Shown here: in pieces, positions 1 through 8,287 of the stretch
How the letters are laid out: every line of letters starts with the position of its first letter
Position numbering within the stretch: the first letter of the stretch is position 1
Source of the DNA: JAAYHC01 sp964483175
Lineage (GTDB): Bacteria; Bacillota; UBA5301
NCBI GenBank assembly: GCA_964483175.1
Contig: CAZAAT010000014.1
Span: 1-39,863, forward strand
Direction of reading: 5' to 3'
DNA length: 39,863 bases
Made by a program: the position numbers and the translations under genes
Notes under the pieces: model-generated
Told to the model about the DNA's origin: nothing
The model's input: the letters and a program-made list of their open reading frames with translations, nothing else
The model's database searches: none

Positions 1-447
1 ATGGCCAAAGCTGGGCCGCTAATCGCCCAGAGTGAAGTGGTGGCTGAATATGGAGTCCGGCAGTGGGTTACACTTGCTTCGATCGTCGAAAAAGAGGGCA
101 AATTAGAGGCTGAATTTCCGGTGATCGCTTCGGTATTTGTCAATCGATTGGAGCGGCGGATGTATCTGCAGTCCTGTGCAACCGTACAGTACGCATTGGG
201 CGAACGTAAACCGGTCTTGACCGAGAAAGATTTACAGGTTCAGTCGGCCTATAATACTTACCTGTACGAGGGATTACCTCCGGGACCGATCGCTAGTCCT
301 GGCCTAGCAGCCCTCGCGGCGGCGGCAAAACCGCAAAAGACGAACTATCTTTATTTTGTAGCTAAAGGTGATGGGTCACATGCCTTCTCGACCAGTTACA
401 ACCAACATTTAGCCGCCAAGAAAAAGTATGAGAGTGGGAACAAATAG
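1..447 (+). CDS. mltG: Endolytic murein transglycosylase MltG (C-terminal part)
   Basis: This is the C-terminal 148 residues of an MltG (YceG-like) lytic transglycosylase, an inner-membrane enzyme that cleaves nascent peptidoglycan strands and influences glycan length. Visible family motifs are LASIVEKEG, which holds the presumed catalytic Glu, then SCATVQYALG, YLYEGLPPGPIASPG and the terminal YLYFVAKGDGSHAFS. Full-length MltG is about 330-350 residues with an N-terminal membrane anchor and LysM-like domain, so the real start lies before base 1; the ATG at base 1 is just an internal Met codon. The stop overlaps the GTG start of the next gene by one base, which indicates translational coupling. 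Confidence 0.93.
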   Translation: MAKAGPLIAQSEVVAEYGVRQWVTLASIVEKEGKLEAEFPVIASVFVNRLERRMYLQSCATVQYALGERKPVLTEKDLQVQSAYNTYLYEGLPPGPIASPGLAALAAAAKPQKTNYLYFVAKGDGSHAFSTSYNQHLAAKKKYESGNK

Positions 448-1661
448 TGCAAAAGGTCGAGCTGCTGGCCCCGGCCGGCAATTTCGAAAAATTGAAAGCA
501 GCTATTTATTATGGTGCTGATGCGGTCTATTTTGGCGGTCCGGCCTTCGGGCTACGCGCATTTGCTCATAACTTTACCCAGGCCGATCTGGGCGAGGCGG
601 TGAACTTTTGCCATGAGCATGGGGTTAAGGCCTATGTGACCGTTAACATCTTTGCGCATAATCAAGACTTAGCTGAACTCCCGGCTTACGTACGCTTTTT
701 AGCCGACACCCAAGTTGATGCCGTGATCGTGGCCGACCCGGGTGTTCTAGCATTGGTACGCGCGGTTGCTCCCGCGTTGGAGGTGCATTTGAGTACCCAA
801 GCCAATACCACCAATAGTCAGGCCGCCGGTTTTTGGGGTCGAGCTGGGGTCAAGCGGGTTGTGCTGGCGCGGGAACTTGCTGGCAGCGAAGTAGCAGAAA
901 TTTGCCGGGCCAATCCGGAGTTAGACTTCGAGGTCTTTGTACACGGAGCCATGTGTATTTCGTATTCCGGCCGGTGTTTGCTATCGAAATATCTGACGGG
1001 GCGAGATGCCAATAAGGGTGAGTGTGCCCAAGTTTGTCGCTGGAAATTCAGGCTTGAGGAGGAGAAACGGCCGGGTGAGTACTTCCCTGTAGCCCAGGAT
1101 GAGCGCGGCACCTATATTCTCAACTCTCAAGATCTATGTTTGTTAGAGTATTTGCCGGAGCTTGTGCAAGCAGGGGTCAAGTCGTTGAAGATTGAGGGGC
1201 GCATGAAAAGTACCTACTATGTAGCCACCGTCACCAAAATCTGGCGGGAGGCTATCGACTCCTATCTGAGCAATCCCGATGGATACCAGGTTAAAGAGTC
1301 CTGGTTGGAGGAGTTGGGCAAGGTGAGTCACCGACCGTATACAGCTGGATTTTGGCCCAGCGAGCCTGGGCAACCGCTCGCGGCTCTTACCCATTTGGAG
1401 ACCAGCAAGTATTTCCGCAATTATGATTTCGTTGGTTTGGTAACGGAGTCGGACAGCTCAACTGGAGAGTTTATTGTCGAAGCCCGCAATCCGATCGACT
1501 ATGGGGATCAAATTGAGCTATTGGTTCCCCGCGGAGCTAACCAGTCTTTTACGTTTCCGCATGAGAGGGTAAATCCGAATATGGTTTTTTCCCTTAACTA
1601 CCAGGGCATATTGGCATTACCTCCTGCTCCCTGGTCCATTTTGCGACGGCCAAAACCCTAA
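447..1661 (+). CDS. trhP: U32-family peptidase-like protein (TrhP/YrrO type), tRNA U34 hydroxylation
   Basis: A 404-residue member of the U32 'collagenase-like' family. It opens with VELLAPAGNFEKLKAAIYYG and carries the family signature VHGAMCISYSGRC followed by a GECAQVCRW segment, so four cysteines are placed to bind an iron-sulfur cluster. Bacterial members related to E. coli YegQ and B. subtilis YrrN/YrrO make 5-hydroxyuridine at tRNA position 34; peptidase activity is not established for this branch. The length matches YrrO. The GTG start overlaps the last base of the mltG stop codon, and mltG next to U32 genes is a familiar Bacillota arrangement. The family call is firm; the exact TrhP role is inferred from it. 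Confidence 0.85.
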   Translation: MQKVELLAPAGNFEKLKAAIYYGADAVYFGGPAFGLRAFAHNFTQADLGEAVNFCHEHGVKAYVTVNIFAHNQDLAELPAYVRFLADTQVDAVIVADPGVLALVRAVAPALEVHLSTQANTTNSQAAGFWGRAGVKRVVLARELAGSEVAEICRANPELDFEVFVHGAMCISYSGRCLLSKYLTGRDANKGECAQVCRWKFRLEEEKRPGEYFPVAQDERGTYILNSQDLCLLEYLPELVQAGVKSLKIEGRMKSTYYVATVTKIWREAIDSYLSNPDGYQVKESWLEELGKVSHRPYTAGFWPSEPGQPLAALTHLETSKYFRNYDFVGLVTESDSSTGEFIVEARNPIDYGDQIELLVPRGANQSFTFPHERVNPNMVFSLNYQGILALPPAPWSILRRPKP

Positions 1662-1734
1662 GTTGACGGACTGGCACTTTCCGTCACAAAGGTACATATG
1701 ATGGTAAAGACCTAAAAATTAGGGGTGAGCCATC

Positions 1735-2439
1735 ATGTTGCCGATTCTCCTGTTTGTTGCGGTTATCTCCCTGGTTCAAGGAGCCGTATTCCTTGTCTCC
1801 CACATTACGACCAATAATGCTTTTCCACTGCCCCTTACCCCCGATGAAGAACAGGATTGTCTGGCTAGGATGAAGGACGGGGACTTAGAGGCCCGAAACA
1901 CATTGGTTGAAAGAAATCTGCGGCTAGTCGCACACATAGTTAAGAAGTTTGATAACACCGGCCAAGACGCTGATGACCTTATTTCCATCGGAACCATAGG
2001 GTTAATTAAGGCCATTGGCACTTTTGACAATGAGAAGCAAACCAGGTTGGCCACTTATGCAGCCCGTTGTATTGAAAATGAGATTCTAATGTATCTGCGC
2101 TCCACCAAGAAGACCAAAAATGAGGTCATGCTCCATGAACCAATCGGTTCAGATAAAGAAGGCAATGAGATCTCCCTGATCGACGTATTAGGCACCGACC
2201 ATGATGTCGTGGTTGAAACCGTAGAAAATGAGATCGAAAAGGAACGGTTACGGGATAAACTGAAAAATTTGAACAAACGGGAATTGAAAGTATTACAAAT
2301 GCGTTTCGGCCTCACCGATGGGGTTAGGTATACCCAAAGGGAAATCGCCAGTAAATTGGGGATCTCACGCTCCTATGTTTCGCGAATCGAAAAGAAGGCC
2401 ATCACTAAACTATATAAAAACCTCTGTACTGATATCTAG
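1735..2439 (+). CDS. sigK: RNA polymerase sporulation sigma factor SigK (pro-sigma-K)
   Basis: A 234-residue late mother-cell sigma factor. Residues 1 to about 20 form a hydrophobic pro-sequence, followed by NNAFPLPL, the classic pro-sigma-K junction region. Region 2 contains NLRLVAHIVKKF, DADDLISIGTIGLIKAI and ATYAARCIENEILMYLR; region 4 contains the helix-turn-helix TQREIASKLGISRSYVSRIE. In Bacillus the pro-sequence is removed by SpoIVFB after SpoIVB signalling, and spoIVB is also in this window. The gene is one continuous frame, unlike strains where the skin element splits it. ATG is chosen because AGGGGTGAG lies 7-8 bases upstream. A weak sigma-E-like -10 (CATATGAT, 1695-1702) precedes it, but the -35 match is poor. 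Confidence 0.95.
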   Translation: MLPILLFVAVISLVQGAVFLVSHITTNNAFPLPLTPDEEQDCLARMKDGDLEARNTLVERNLRLVAHIVKKFDNTGQDADDLISIGTIGLIKAIGTFDNEKQTRLATYAARCIENEILMYLRSTKKTKNEVMLHEPIGSDKEGNEISLIDVLGTDHDVVVETVENEIEKERLRDKLKNLNKRELKVLQMRFGLTDGVRYTQREIASKLGISRSYVSRIEKKAITKLYKNLCTDI

Positions 2440-2469
2440 TTGGTAATCGAGTGGTTGATACGGTATAAT
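2440..2469 (+). promoter_or_regulatory. Candidate sigma-A promoter upstream of yqeG
   Basis: TTGGTA (2440-2445) and TATAAT (2464-2469) are separated by 18 bases. The -10 box overlaps the first arm of the palindrome at 2466-2497. The assignment rests on consensus match only. Confidence 0.45.
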
Positions 2470-2497
2470 AGCTCTGAGAATATTCTCAGGGCTATTA
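2466..2497. repeat. 32-bp near-perfect palindrome between sigK and yqeG
   Basis: The arms TAATAGCTCTGAGAA (2466-2480) and TTCTCAGGGCTATTA (2483-2497) are inverted repeats with one mismatch (a G-U pair in RNA) around a 2-base centre. No T-run follows, so it is not a standard intrinsic terminator. It overlaps the -10 box and ends about 10 bases before the yqeG ribosome binding site, so it could be an operator or an mRNA 5' hairpin. Confidence 0.7.
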
Positions 2498-2520
2498 GAT
2501 ATTTAAAGGGGGGACTCCCA

Positions 2521-3060
2521 ATGCTACTGCAAAAATTCTGTCCGAATCAACGCGTTGATTCTTTGGACCAGATCGACTTGGCCGATTTATCAGAAGCGGG
2601 GATTCGTGGCATCATTGTTGATATCGATAATACCTTGGTAGAATGGGACCGTGATACGCTTGGAGACAAGAGTCGAGCCTGGGTAACCAAGGCTAAAGAA
2701 CTAGGCTTTGTCGTTTGCTTGGTCTCCAATGGCCGCACCGAACGGGTTCACCGTTTGGCTGCAGAGTTAGGCGTTCCCGGTTTTGCTAACGCGATTAAAC
2801 CGCGTAAAAAAGGCTTTCTCCAGGCCCTGGCCCAACTAGGCACGGCTCCTGATCAAACTGCCATTGTCGGCGATCAGATTTTTACGGATGTCCTGGGCGG
2901 AAACCGAACCGGTTTATACACTATTTGGGTGAGGCCATTGAGCGACAAAGAGCTGGTGACTACTCAATTCATGCGCCGCTTGGAGCGTCGGCTGGTGCGC
3001 AAATTGGAGGATAAGGGGTTGCTAAGGCGGATGCCGAATTGGGAGGAAAAAGTCGGATGA
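2521..3060 (+). CDS. yqeG: YqeG-family HAD IIIA-type phosphatase
   Basis: A 179-residue haloacid-dehalogenase phosphatase of the YqeG family. Motif I is VDIDNTLVEW, motif II is LVSNGR, the conserved Lys lies in the AIKPRKKGF segment, and motif IV is VGDQIFTDVLGGN. The physiological substrate is uncertain. ATG 2521 is preferred to the in-frame codon at 2440 because AAAGGGGGG sits just before it and because the resulting length matches B. subtilis YqeG (about 172 aa). The yqeG-yqeH pair is conserved in Bacillota, and here the stop overlaps the yqeH start (ATGA), so the two are translationally coupled. Confidence 0.9.
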   Translation: MLLQKFCPNQRVDSLDQIDLADLSEAGIRGIIVDIDNTLVEWDRDTLGDKSRAWVTKAKELGFVVCLVSNGRTERVHRLAAELGVPGFANAIKPRKKGFLQALAQLGTAPDQTAIVGDQIFTDVLGGNRTGLYTIWVRPLSDKELVTTQFMRRLERRLVRKLEDKGLLRRMPNWEEKVG

Positions 3061-4190
3061 ATCACAAAGTGCCGCGAGTTTGTCCAGGTTGTGGCGCAGC
3101 TTTCCAGAGCGAGCACCCCGAATTACCAGGTTACCTGGCTCCTGAGTTATTGGCAAGGGATACTGCGAAACCGGTTGTTTGCCGTTTGTGCTATCGCCTG
3201 ACGCACTATGGTGAGTTTACCGCCAGGCCGAACTGGGATGATGCCGCCTTCCGCCAAACTTTGCAAACAGCAGTTTCCCTGGCAGATGTGGCTGTGATCG
3301 TAATTGATTTAGCAGATTTTGAGGGTAGTTGGTGGTCGGAGATCTGGTCAATGCTCCCAGCGAACCTGCCGGTTTTTGTTGTAGCCAATAAGGCTGATTT
3401 ATTGCCGGAGCGAGTTATCGCTAGCGAAATTATCGACTGGATTTCCGAGCAAACGATTGTCCAAGAGCGTCGGCCGGACCAAGTATTTCTGGTTAGTGCC
3501 AAAAGGTGTCAAGGTCTGGATGAACTTGTGGCTGCTATCAGTCCAATTGCCAATAATGCAGTCATCATGGGCGCAACCAACAGTGGAAAATCGTCGCTAC
3601 TGCGTTGCTTTTTGCCCCGAGAAGATAAGACCGCCCCGGTCGTTTCGTCGTATCCCGGCACGACGCTGGGGATAATACCGGTTCCAGCAGGCGTGGATAA
3701 CCTTACGTTGCTGGATACTCCGGGGTTGATACCCCCTGGCAGGCTTAGTGATTATTATTGTGAACAGTGTGTTCCTCAGTTTATAGCCAGTAAAAAAATG
3801 TCCACTCAGTTATCTGAGTTAAGAGCTGGCCAGAGCTTGCTATTGGGCTCGGTCGCCGCAGTTACCGTTGAAGCCTGTTCGCCGGAGCAAGCGACTGTGC
3901 TGATTAGTTACCTTCCCGATGGGGTGGTATTGCATCGTACCCGTAGGGACCGGGTCCCCGAGTTGATGAAGTCGCCGGAGCAATGGTTACAACCGCCATG
4001 CTCTGATTGTCGGTTCGTTGATTTCGACTTGTGGGAACGGCACACTATCGAACTCCAACCGAACCAAGATTTGGCCATCGCCGGTTTGGGTTGGCTCAGT
4101 TTGCGGCGCAGTAGCGCGACATTCACTTTGCACCTCCCACCTGGGGTTCGTTACCGAATCCGACCCTGCCTGATCGGGCCACGAAACTAG
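3057..4190 (+). CDS. yqeH: Circularly permuted ribosome-assembly GTPase YqeH
   Basis: A 377-residue GTPase of the YqeH/YjeQ-related permuted class, involved in 30S subunit assembly in Bacillus. An N-terminal zinc finger has the cysteine pairs CPGCG and CRLC. The G motifs occur in permuted order: G4 NKAD (about 111-114), the SAK motif of G5, then the P-loop GATNSGKSS (from about 172), and G3 DTPG (about 220-223). A C-terminal domain of about 130 residues follows. The ATG at 3057 overlaps the yqeG stop and has GGAGG 11 bases upstream; an alternative upstream start at 3039 would add six residues without family support. Confidence 0.94.
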   Translation: MNHKVPRVCPGCGAAFQSEHPELPGYLAPELLARDTAKPVVCRLCYRLTHYGEFTARPNWDDAAFRQTLQTAVSLADVAVIVIDLADFEGSWWSEIWSMLPANLPVFVVANKADLLPERVIASEIIDWISEQTIVQERRPDQVFLVSAKRCQGLDELVAAISPIANNAVIMGATNSGKSSLLRCFLPREDKTAPVVSSYPGTTLGIIPVPAGVDNLTLLDTPGLIPPGRLSDYYCEQCVPQFIASKKMSTQLSELRAGQSLLLGSVAAVTVEACSPEQATVLISYLPDGVVLHRTRRDRVPELMKSPEQWLQPPCSDCRFVDFDLWERHTIELQPNQDLAIAGLGWLSLRRSSATFTLHLPPGVRYRIRPCLIGPRN

Positions 4191-4198
4191 ACCAGGTA

Positions 4199-4256
4199 TA
4201 TAATCCGCCCTTTTGGACATATACTGAGATATCAGACCTGTCCAAAGGGGGATTAT
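4199..4256 (+). promoter_or_regulatory. Hairpin sequestering the ribosome binding site of the 80-aa gene
   Basis: The segment 4200-4219 pairs with 4239-4256 to give about 18 base pairs with two bulged bases and a 19-base loop. The 3' arm contains the Shine-Dalgarno AAAGGGGGA (about 4245-4252) of the gene starting at 4260. A TATAAT (4199-4204) overlaps the 5' arm. No T-run follows, so this is not a terminator. If transcription begins from that -10, the 5' arm would be mostly missing from the RNA; the structure would then form only in read-through transcripts. Confidence 0.6.
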
Positions 4257-4259
4257 TGC

Positions 4260-4502
4260 ATGTCGGAACCGATAAAAATTACAGAGGTTCTGCCTCTGCC
4301 TGAGCCTAGTCGTTTCCGGACGAGATCCACTCAGTTTCTGCGCTTAGTCAAAATGGCTGTGAGCCGCGTACGACGCGGTCATCCCGAGCTAGAGGGAACT
4401 AGCCTGTATGATGTAGGTATTCGCAGAATACCAGCGGAAGGTAAGCTTGAAGTCACCCTATATTTTCGCCCAGATCAAGCCAAAGAAAAGACCGGGGCCT
4501 AG
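4260..4502 (+). CDS. Small hypothetical protein (80 aa)
   Basis: I do not recognise a family. The 80-residue product is soluble and basic in its centre (KMAVSRVRRGHPE) and has a C-terminal half that reads like a small beta-rich segment (DVGIRRIPAEGKLEVTLYF). There is no signal peptide, membrane segment or cysteine. Reasons to think it is real are a strong AAAGGGGGA ribosome binding site 7 bases before the ATG, codon usage like the neighbours, and a plausible terminator after it. It lies between yqeH and the tldD/pmbA pair, which gives no clear functional hint. Confidence 0.7.
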   Translation: MSEPIKITEVLPLPEPSRFRTRSTQFLRLVKMAVSRVRRGHPELEGTSLYDVGIRRIPAEGKLEVTLYFRPDQAKEKTGA

Positions 4503-4550
4503 AAGAAGGTTTTGCCGATATTTAGTGGAAATTTTTTAACCAGTATCTTA

Positions 4551-4577
4551 CCGAACCTAGCTAGGGTTCGGTTCTTT
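4551..4577 (+). terminator. Weak intrinsic terminator upstream of tldD
   Basis: CCGAACC and GGGTTCGG form a stem around TAGCTA, followed by TTCTTT. The stem is short with one unpaired G and the T-run is interrupted, so termination may be partial. It ends just before the tldD ribosome binding site. Confidence 0.45.
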
Positions 4578-4591
4578 GTGGAGGGTTGCTA

Positions 4592-5998
4592 ATGGAGTGG
4601 CAACATCAATCTATTCAGCGGGTCTTAGCAAAGGCTTTGGAACATGGAGGGGACTTTGCGGACATCTTTATTGAGGAACGACATTCCTTAAACCTTATTC
4701 GAGAAGCCGAAAAATTGGACAAGGTCACCTCGGGCACCGATTCCGGCGCTGGGGTCCGGGTCGTTTCGCAAGGCTCTACAGCTTATGCGTATACCAATGA
4801 TTTGACCGAGTCCGGTCTACTCGAGATCGCCGGGGTCGTCTCCAAAGCGGTTGAGCAGGGTAATCTGCTCCAGATACCTGCACTGCAGGAAAGAACGAGC
4901 AAGGTCGAGGTCGATCCGGAGATTGATCCGCGCACAATCAGCCTAGCGCAAAAAGCCGATTTGCTGGAAAAAGCTGATCGGGCGGCGCGCGAGGTTGACC
5001 CTCGCGTGATCCAGGTCACCGCCTTCTATCGCGAGTCAATCCAAGATGTATTAATCGCCAATTCCCGGGGCTACCTGGCCAAAGATACACGTTGTCGCCT
5101 GGCTTTAGGATTACTGGTTATCGCCAGAGAAGGAGAGATTATGCAGACCGCCTACGAGTCGATTGGCGGTACGGCGGGGTTCGAGCTCGTCGCTGAAGGC
5201 GCTGTGCTCGCGATGGCTAAAAAGGCTGCCCAAGCTGCTGTAAGAATGCTTTCCGCTAAACCGGCTCCATCGGGTAAAATGCCGGTGGTGCTGGCTGCCG
5301 AAGCGGGTGGTACCATGGTGCACGAAGCTTGCGGACATGGCTTAGAGGCAGATCTGGTGCAAAAAGGAGTATCCGTTTATGCCGGCAAGATCGGAGAACA
5401 AGTTGCGGCCAAAGGGGTAACAGTTATCGATGATGCAACGTTAGCGCATCATTATGGTTCTTATCGCTTTGATGATGAGGGTAATCCAGCACAACGCAAT
5501 GTGTTAATCGAAGATGGGATCCTAAAGGGTTATTTGTACGATTTGGTTACTGCACTCAAAGATGGCCAAGAGCCTACCGGCAATGGCCGTCGTCAGTCGT
5601 ACCATCACCGTCCGATTCCCCGGATGTCCAATACTTATATCGCTCCTGGCTCGGAAAGAGCGGAGGATATCATTAAAGATACTCCGACAGGTTTGTACGT
5701 AACCAAAATGGGCGGGGGGCAGGTCAACACCGCGACGGGCGATTTCGTCTTTGAAGTTGCCCAGGGTTTTCTGATCAGAGATGGTAAGATTGGTGAGCCG
5801 GTTAGAGGGGCGACCCTTACCGGTAACGGCCCCGAGGCTTTACAGCTTATCGACCGAATCGGCAATGACCAAGGATTTACGATTGGCACATGTGGCAAGG
5901 ACGGGCAGGGTGCTCCGGTCTGCGATGCTCAACCAACGATCCGGATTAAGGAGCTTATTGTCGGAGGCATTGCCGCTAGCGAGGAGGTTGCCCAATGA
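4592..5998 (+). CDS. tldD: TldD-type metalloprotease subunit
   Basis: A 468-residue TldD/PmbA-family protein carrying the zinc site HEACGHGLEAD (His244, Glu245, His249), the HExxxH motif that marks the catalytic TldD subunit. The C-terminal domain has the conserved GLYVTKMGGGQVNTATGDF segment. In E. coli, TldD and TldE form a heterodimeric protease that degrades unfolded peptides and matures microcin B17 and CcdA; Bacillota pairs are mostly uncharacterised. ATG 4592 is chosen over the codon at 4586 because GGAGGG lies 6 bases upstream. The stop overlaps the start of the partner gene (ATGA). Confidence 0.93.
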   Translation: MEWQHQSIQRVLAKALEHGGDFADIFIEERHSLNLIREAEKLDKVTSGTDSGAGVRVVSQGSTAYAYTNDLTESGLLEIAGVVSKAVEQGNLLQIPALQERTSKVEVDPEIDPRTISLAQKADLLEKADRAAREVDPRVIQVTAFYRESIQDVLIANSRGYLAKDTRCRLALGLLVIAREGEIMQTAYESIGGTAGFELVAEGAVLAMAKKAAQAAVRMLSAKPAPSGKMPVVLAAEAGGTMVHEACGHGLEADLVQKGVSVYAGKIGEQVAAKGVTVIDDATLAHHYGSYRFDDEGNPAQRNVLIEDGILKGYLYDLVTALKDGQEPTGNGRRQSYHHRPIPRMSNTYIAPGSERAEDIIKDTPTGLYVTKMGGGQVNTATGDFVFEVAQGFLIRDGKIGEPVRGATLTGNGPEALQLIDRIGNDQGFTIGTCGKDGQGAPVCDAQPTIRIKELIVGGIAASEEVAQ

Positions 5999-7329
5999 AA
6001 TCGGTTGCAGAGGTTGTTCAGGAAGTAGTAAAACACGGCTCCCAAATGCAGATCGACCAGATCGAAGCTTATGCCAGTAAAGTCCGCGAGCTCGAAGTCG
6101 AAGTTACCGAGGCCAAGGTGGAAAATTTACAACAAGCGGCGGAGACCGGCTTGAGTGTTCGGGCGATCATCGATAATCGCCTTGGTTTTGCCTATACTAC
6201 TGATTTGAGTGCCGAAGGCATCAAGAAAGTCGTTCAAGAAGCGCTAGATATCAGCAAGGTTGTCCCGGCTGATCAATTATTTGCGCTACCAGAGCCGGCA
6301 CCATTTGCAGACTTGGAGCTGGTGGATCCCGATTATGACCAGGTTAGTGTAGAGGAAAAAATAAATCTGGCCAAACAAATCGAACGGGCAGCGTTAGAGT
6401 ATGATTCGCGGGTCAGAAAGGTTCGGATGGCCAAGTTCTCAGAGCGGGTGTACGATGTGGCCATAGCCAATTCTTTAGGATTGGCTGCAAATTATTCCGG
6501 AACCGGCTTTTCGGGGTTTGTAATGGCGATCGCCGGAGCAGACGGGGTCTCGGAGACCGGTTTTGGCTTTGATTTTGGCCACCGTCTAGCTAAGCTTGAT
6601 CCGCTCGGCATCGGTGTTGAGGCTGCGAAGCGAAGTGTGGAGATGCTCGGGGCCAGAAAGGTTTCTAGCCAGCGGGCTGATGTCATCTTTGATCCTACCG
6701 TTGCTACCGAGTTTCTCGGAGTAATTGCCCCGGCTCTAACCGGAGATGCGGTCCAAAAAGGAAAATCACTTTTTCATGATAAACAAGGTCAGCGGATCGC
6801 TTCTGAGGTGGTTACCCTAGTTGATGACGGGCGGCAGCTTCAGGGGGCGGCGGCTGCGCCGGTGGATGATGAAGGGATTCCGACAAAGCGGACGGAATTG
6901 ATCACGAGTGGCGTTTTACAAGGCTTTTTACATAATCTGTATACGGCAGCTAAAGCGGGGGTTCAATCGACAGGTAACGGTTGGCGTAGTTCCTTTAGGG
7001 GTCGACCGGAGTCAAGTGCCTCAAACTTTTATCTCTTACCCGGTGAAAAATCTCCTGAGGCCATTATTTCCGGGGTCAACCGCGGATTATATGTGACTAG
7101 CGTGATGGGAATGCATACTGCTAACCCGATCTCCGGTGATTTTTCCGTAGGGGCTTCAGGTTTATGGATTGAAAACGGAGAGATAACCTATCCTGTTCGC
7201 GGAGTTGCTATTGCCGGCAATATTGTGGATTTTCTCAAGTCCATTGTTGAAGTCGGTAATGACCTGCGATTTATCGGTAGTACTGGTTCGCCGACATTCC
7301 GGGTCGCCGGGATATCAATCAGCGGTTAA
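5995..7329 (+). CDS. pmbA: PmbA/TldE-type metalloprotease partner subunit
   Basis: A 444-residue paralogue of the preceding protein. It shares the family fold, including the C-terminal GLYVTSVMGMHTANPISGDF segment, but where TldD has HEACGHG it reads PTVATEFLGVIAP, so the zinc ligands are absent. That fits the non-catalytic PmbA/TldE subunit of the heterodimer. It is translationally coupled to tldD through a 4-base overlap, with GAGGAGG upstream of its ATG. No precursor-peptide gene is obvious beside the pair, unless the 80-residue unknown protein upstream plays such a part. Confidence 0.92.
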   Translation: MKSVAEVVQEVVKHGSQMQIDQIEAYASKVRELEVEVTEAKVENLQQAAETGLSVRAIIDNRLGFAYTTDLSAEGIKKVVQEALDISKVVPADQLFALPEPAPFADLELVDPDYDQVSVEEKINLAKQIERAALEYDSRVRKVRMAKFSERVYDVAIANSLGLAANYSGTGFSGFVMAIAGADGVSETGFGFDFGHRLAKLDPLGIGVEAAKRSVEMLGARKVSSQRADVIFDPTVATEFLGVIAPALTGDAVQKGKSLFHDKQGQRIASEVVTLVDDGRQLQGAAAAPVDDEGIPTKRTELITSGVLQGFLHNLYTAAKAGVQSTGNGWRSSFRGRPESSASNFYLLPGEKSPEAIISGVNRGLYVTSVMGMHTANPISGDFSVGASGLWIENGEITYPVRGVAIAGNIVDFLKSIVEVGNDLRFIGSTGSPTFRVAGISISG

Positions 7330-7359
7330 TGATGCAAGGTAGAATTGATGGGTGATTTG

Positions 7360-8229
7360 ATGGTTACAAGTGGTCGGACAAGGGTGGCTGGAATAATCGG
7401 CCACCCTGTTACTCATTCACTTTCTCCAGCGATGCATAATGCTGGCTTTAAAGCAGCTAATTTGGATTGGGTGTATGTGCCGTTTCCAGTTGACCCCGAT
7501 TATTTAGAACAAGCTTTGAGCGGACTCTTCCGAGCCGGGGTTGCCGGGCTCAATGTGACCGTTCCGTTTAAAGTCGCGGTTATGGAGCATTTGGAGGGTT
7601 TAACCGAAGAAGCAATGCAAATTGGGGCTGTTAATCTGCTGACTCGAGGCAAAAATGGCTGGATCGGTGATAATACCGATGGCCGGGGGTTTGTGCAAGC
7701 CTTGCATGAATCCGGTTTTGATCCCGAGGGCAAGACCGTTCTATTACTGGGAGCTGGTGGGGCGGCCCGCGCAGTGGCTCATTCTCTGCTGTTTGCGGGA
7801 GTGGACGAGCTCATTATTTCTAACCGTACGTTGGAAAGGGCTGAAGACTTACTCGATGAGCTTGTCGAGAGCCATGAAGAAGCCATTGTTAATCTGGTCG
7901 ATTGGGAGGAACGGTCGGATCCGGCTATACTCAACTGGGTTGACTTAATCGTTAACGCCACCAGCGAGGGCATGGGCGCAGTCTCTGGCCAAGAGTCGGT
8001 TTTGGACCTCTCCTGTTTAGCGCCCGAAAATAAACCGATGGTAGCGGATATCGTTTATGTTCCGCTATATACACCCTTGATTGAATTGGCCAAAAATCTG
8101 GGGCTACCCGTACTGACAGGGGAAAAAATGCTTCTATACCAAGGGGTCATTTCTTGGGAAAGTTGGACCAACAGGCCGGCACCGGTAGTTGAGATGTTAA
8201 ATGCCATGCTTAAAGCGCTAAACATCTAA
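7360..8229 (+). CDS. aroE: Shikimate dehydrogenase AroE
   Basis: A 289-residue enzyme reducing 3-dehydroshikimate to shikimate with NADPH. The substrate-binding N-terminal region has IGHPVTHSLSPAMHNAGF and LNVTVPFK (catalytic Lys), then DNTDGRGF and the dinucleotide-binding loop LLLGAGGAARAV with SNRT. C-terminal DIVYVPLYTPL and GEKMLLYQG are also typical. The start is ambiguous: ATG 7348 and ATG 7360 are both in frame. I prefer 7360 because GGTGAT just before it matches the extended anti-Shine-Dalgarno in register. It opens the shikimate cluster aroE-comFB-aroC-aroKB-aroQ. Confidence 0.95.
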   Translation: MVTSGRTRVAGIIGHPVTHSLSPAMHNAGFKAANLDWVYVPFPVDPDYLEQALSGLFRAGVAGLNVTVPFKVAVMEHLEGLTEEAMQIGAVNLLTRGKNGWIGDNTDGRGFVQALHESGFDPEGKTVLLLGAGGAARAVAHSLLFAGVDELIISNRTLERAEDLLDELVESHEEAIVNLVDWEERSDPAILNWVDLIVNATSEGMGAVSGQESVLDLSCLAPENKPMVADIVYVPLYTPLIELAKNLGLPVLTGEKMLLYQGVISWESWTNRPAPVVEMLNAMLKALNI

Positions 8230-8287
8230 AGGGTTTTTTTGGTATTTTGTCGAAAGAAAAAGCAGTTTTTACTGGAGGTGAGTGGGG

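Noticed and set aside
1735..2439. Skin-type element or interruption in sigK
   Set aside because: The frame is continuous from the pro-sequence to region 4, with no recombinase nearby.
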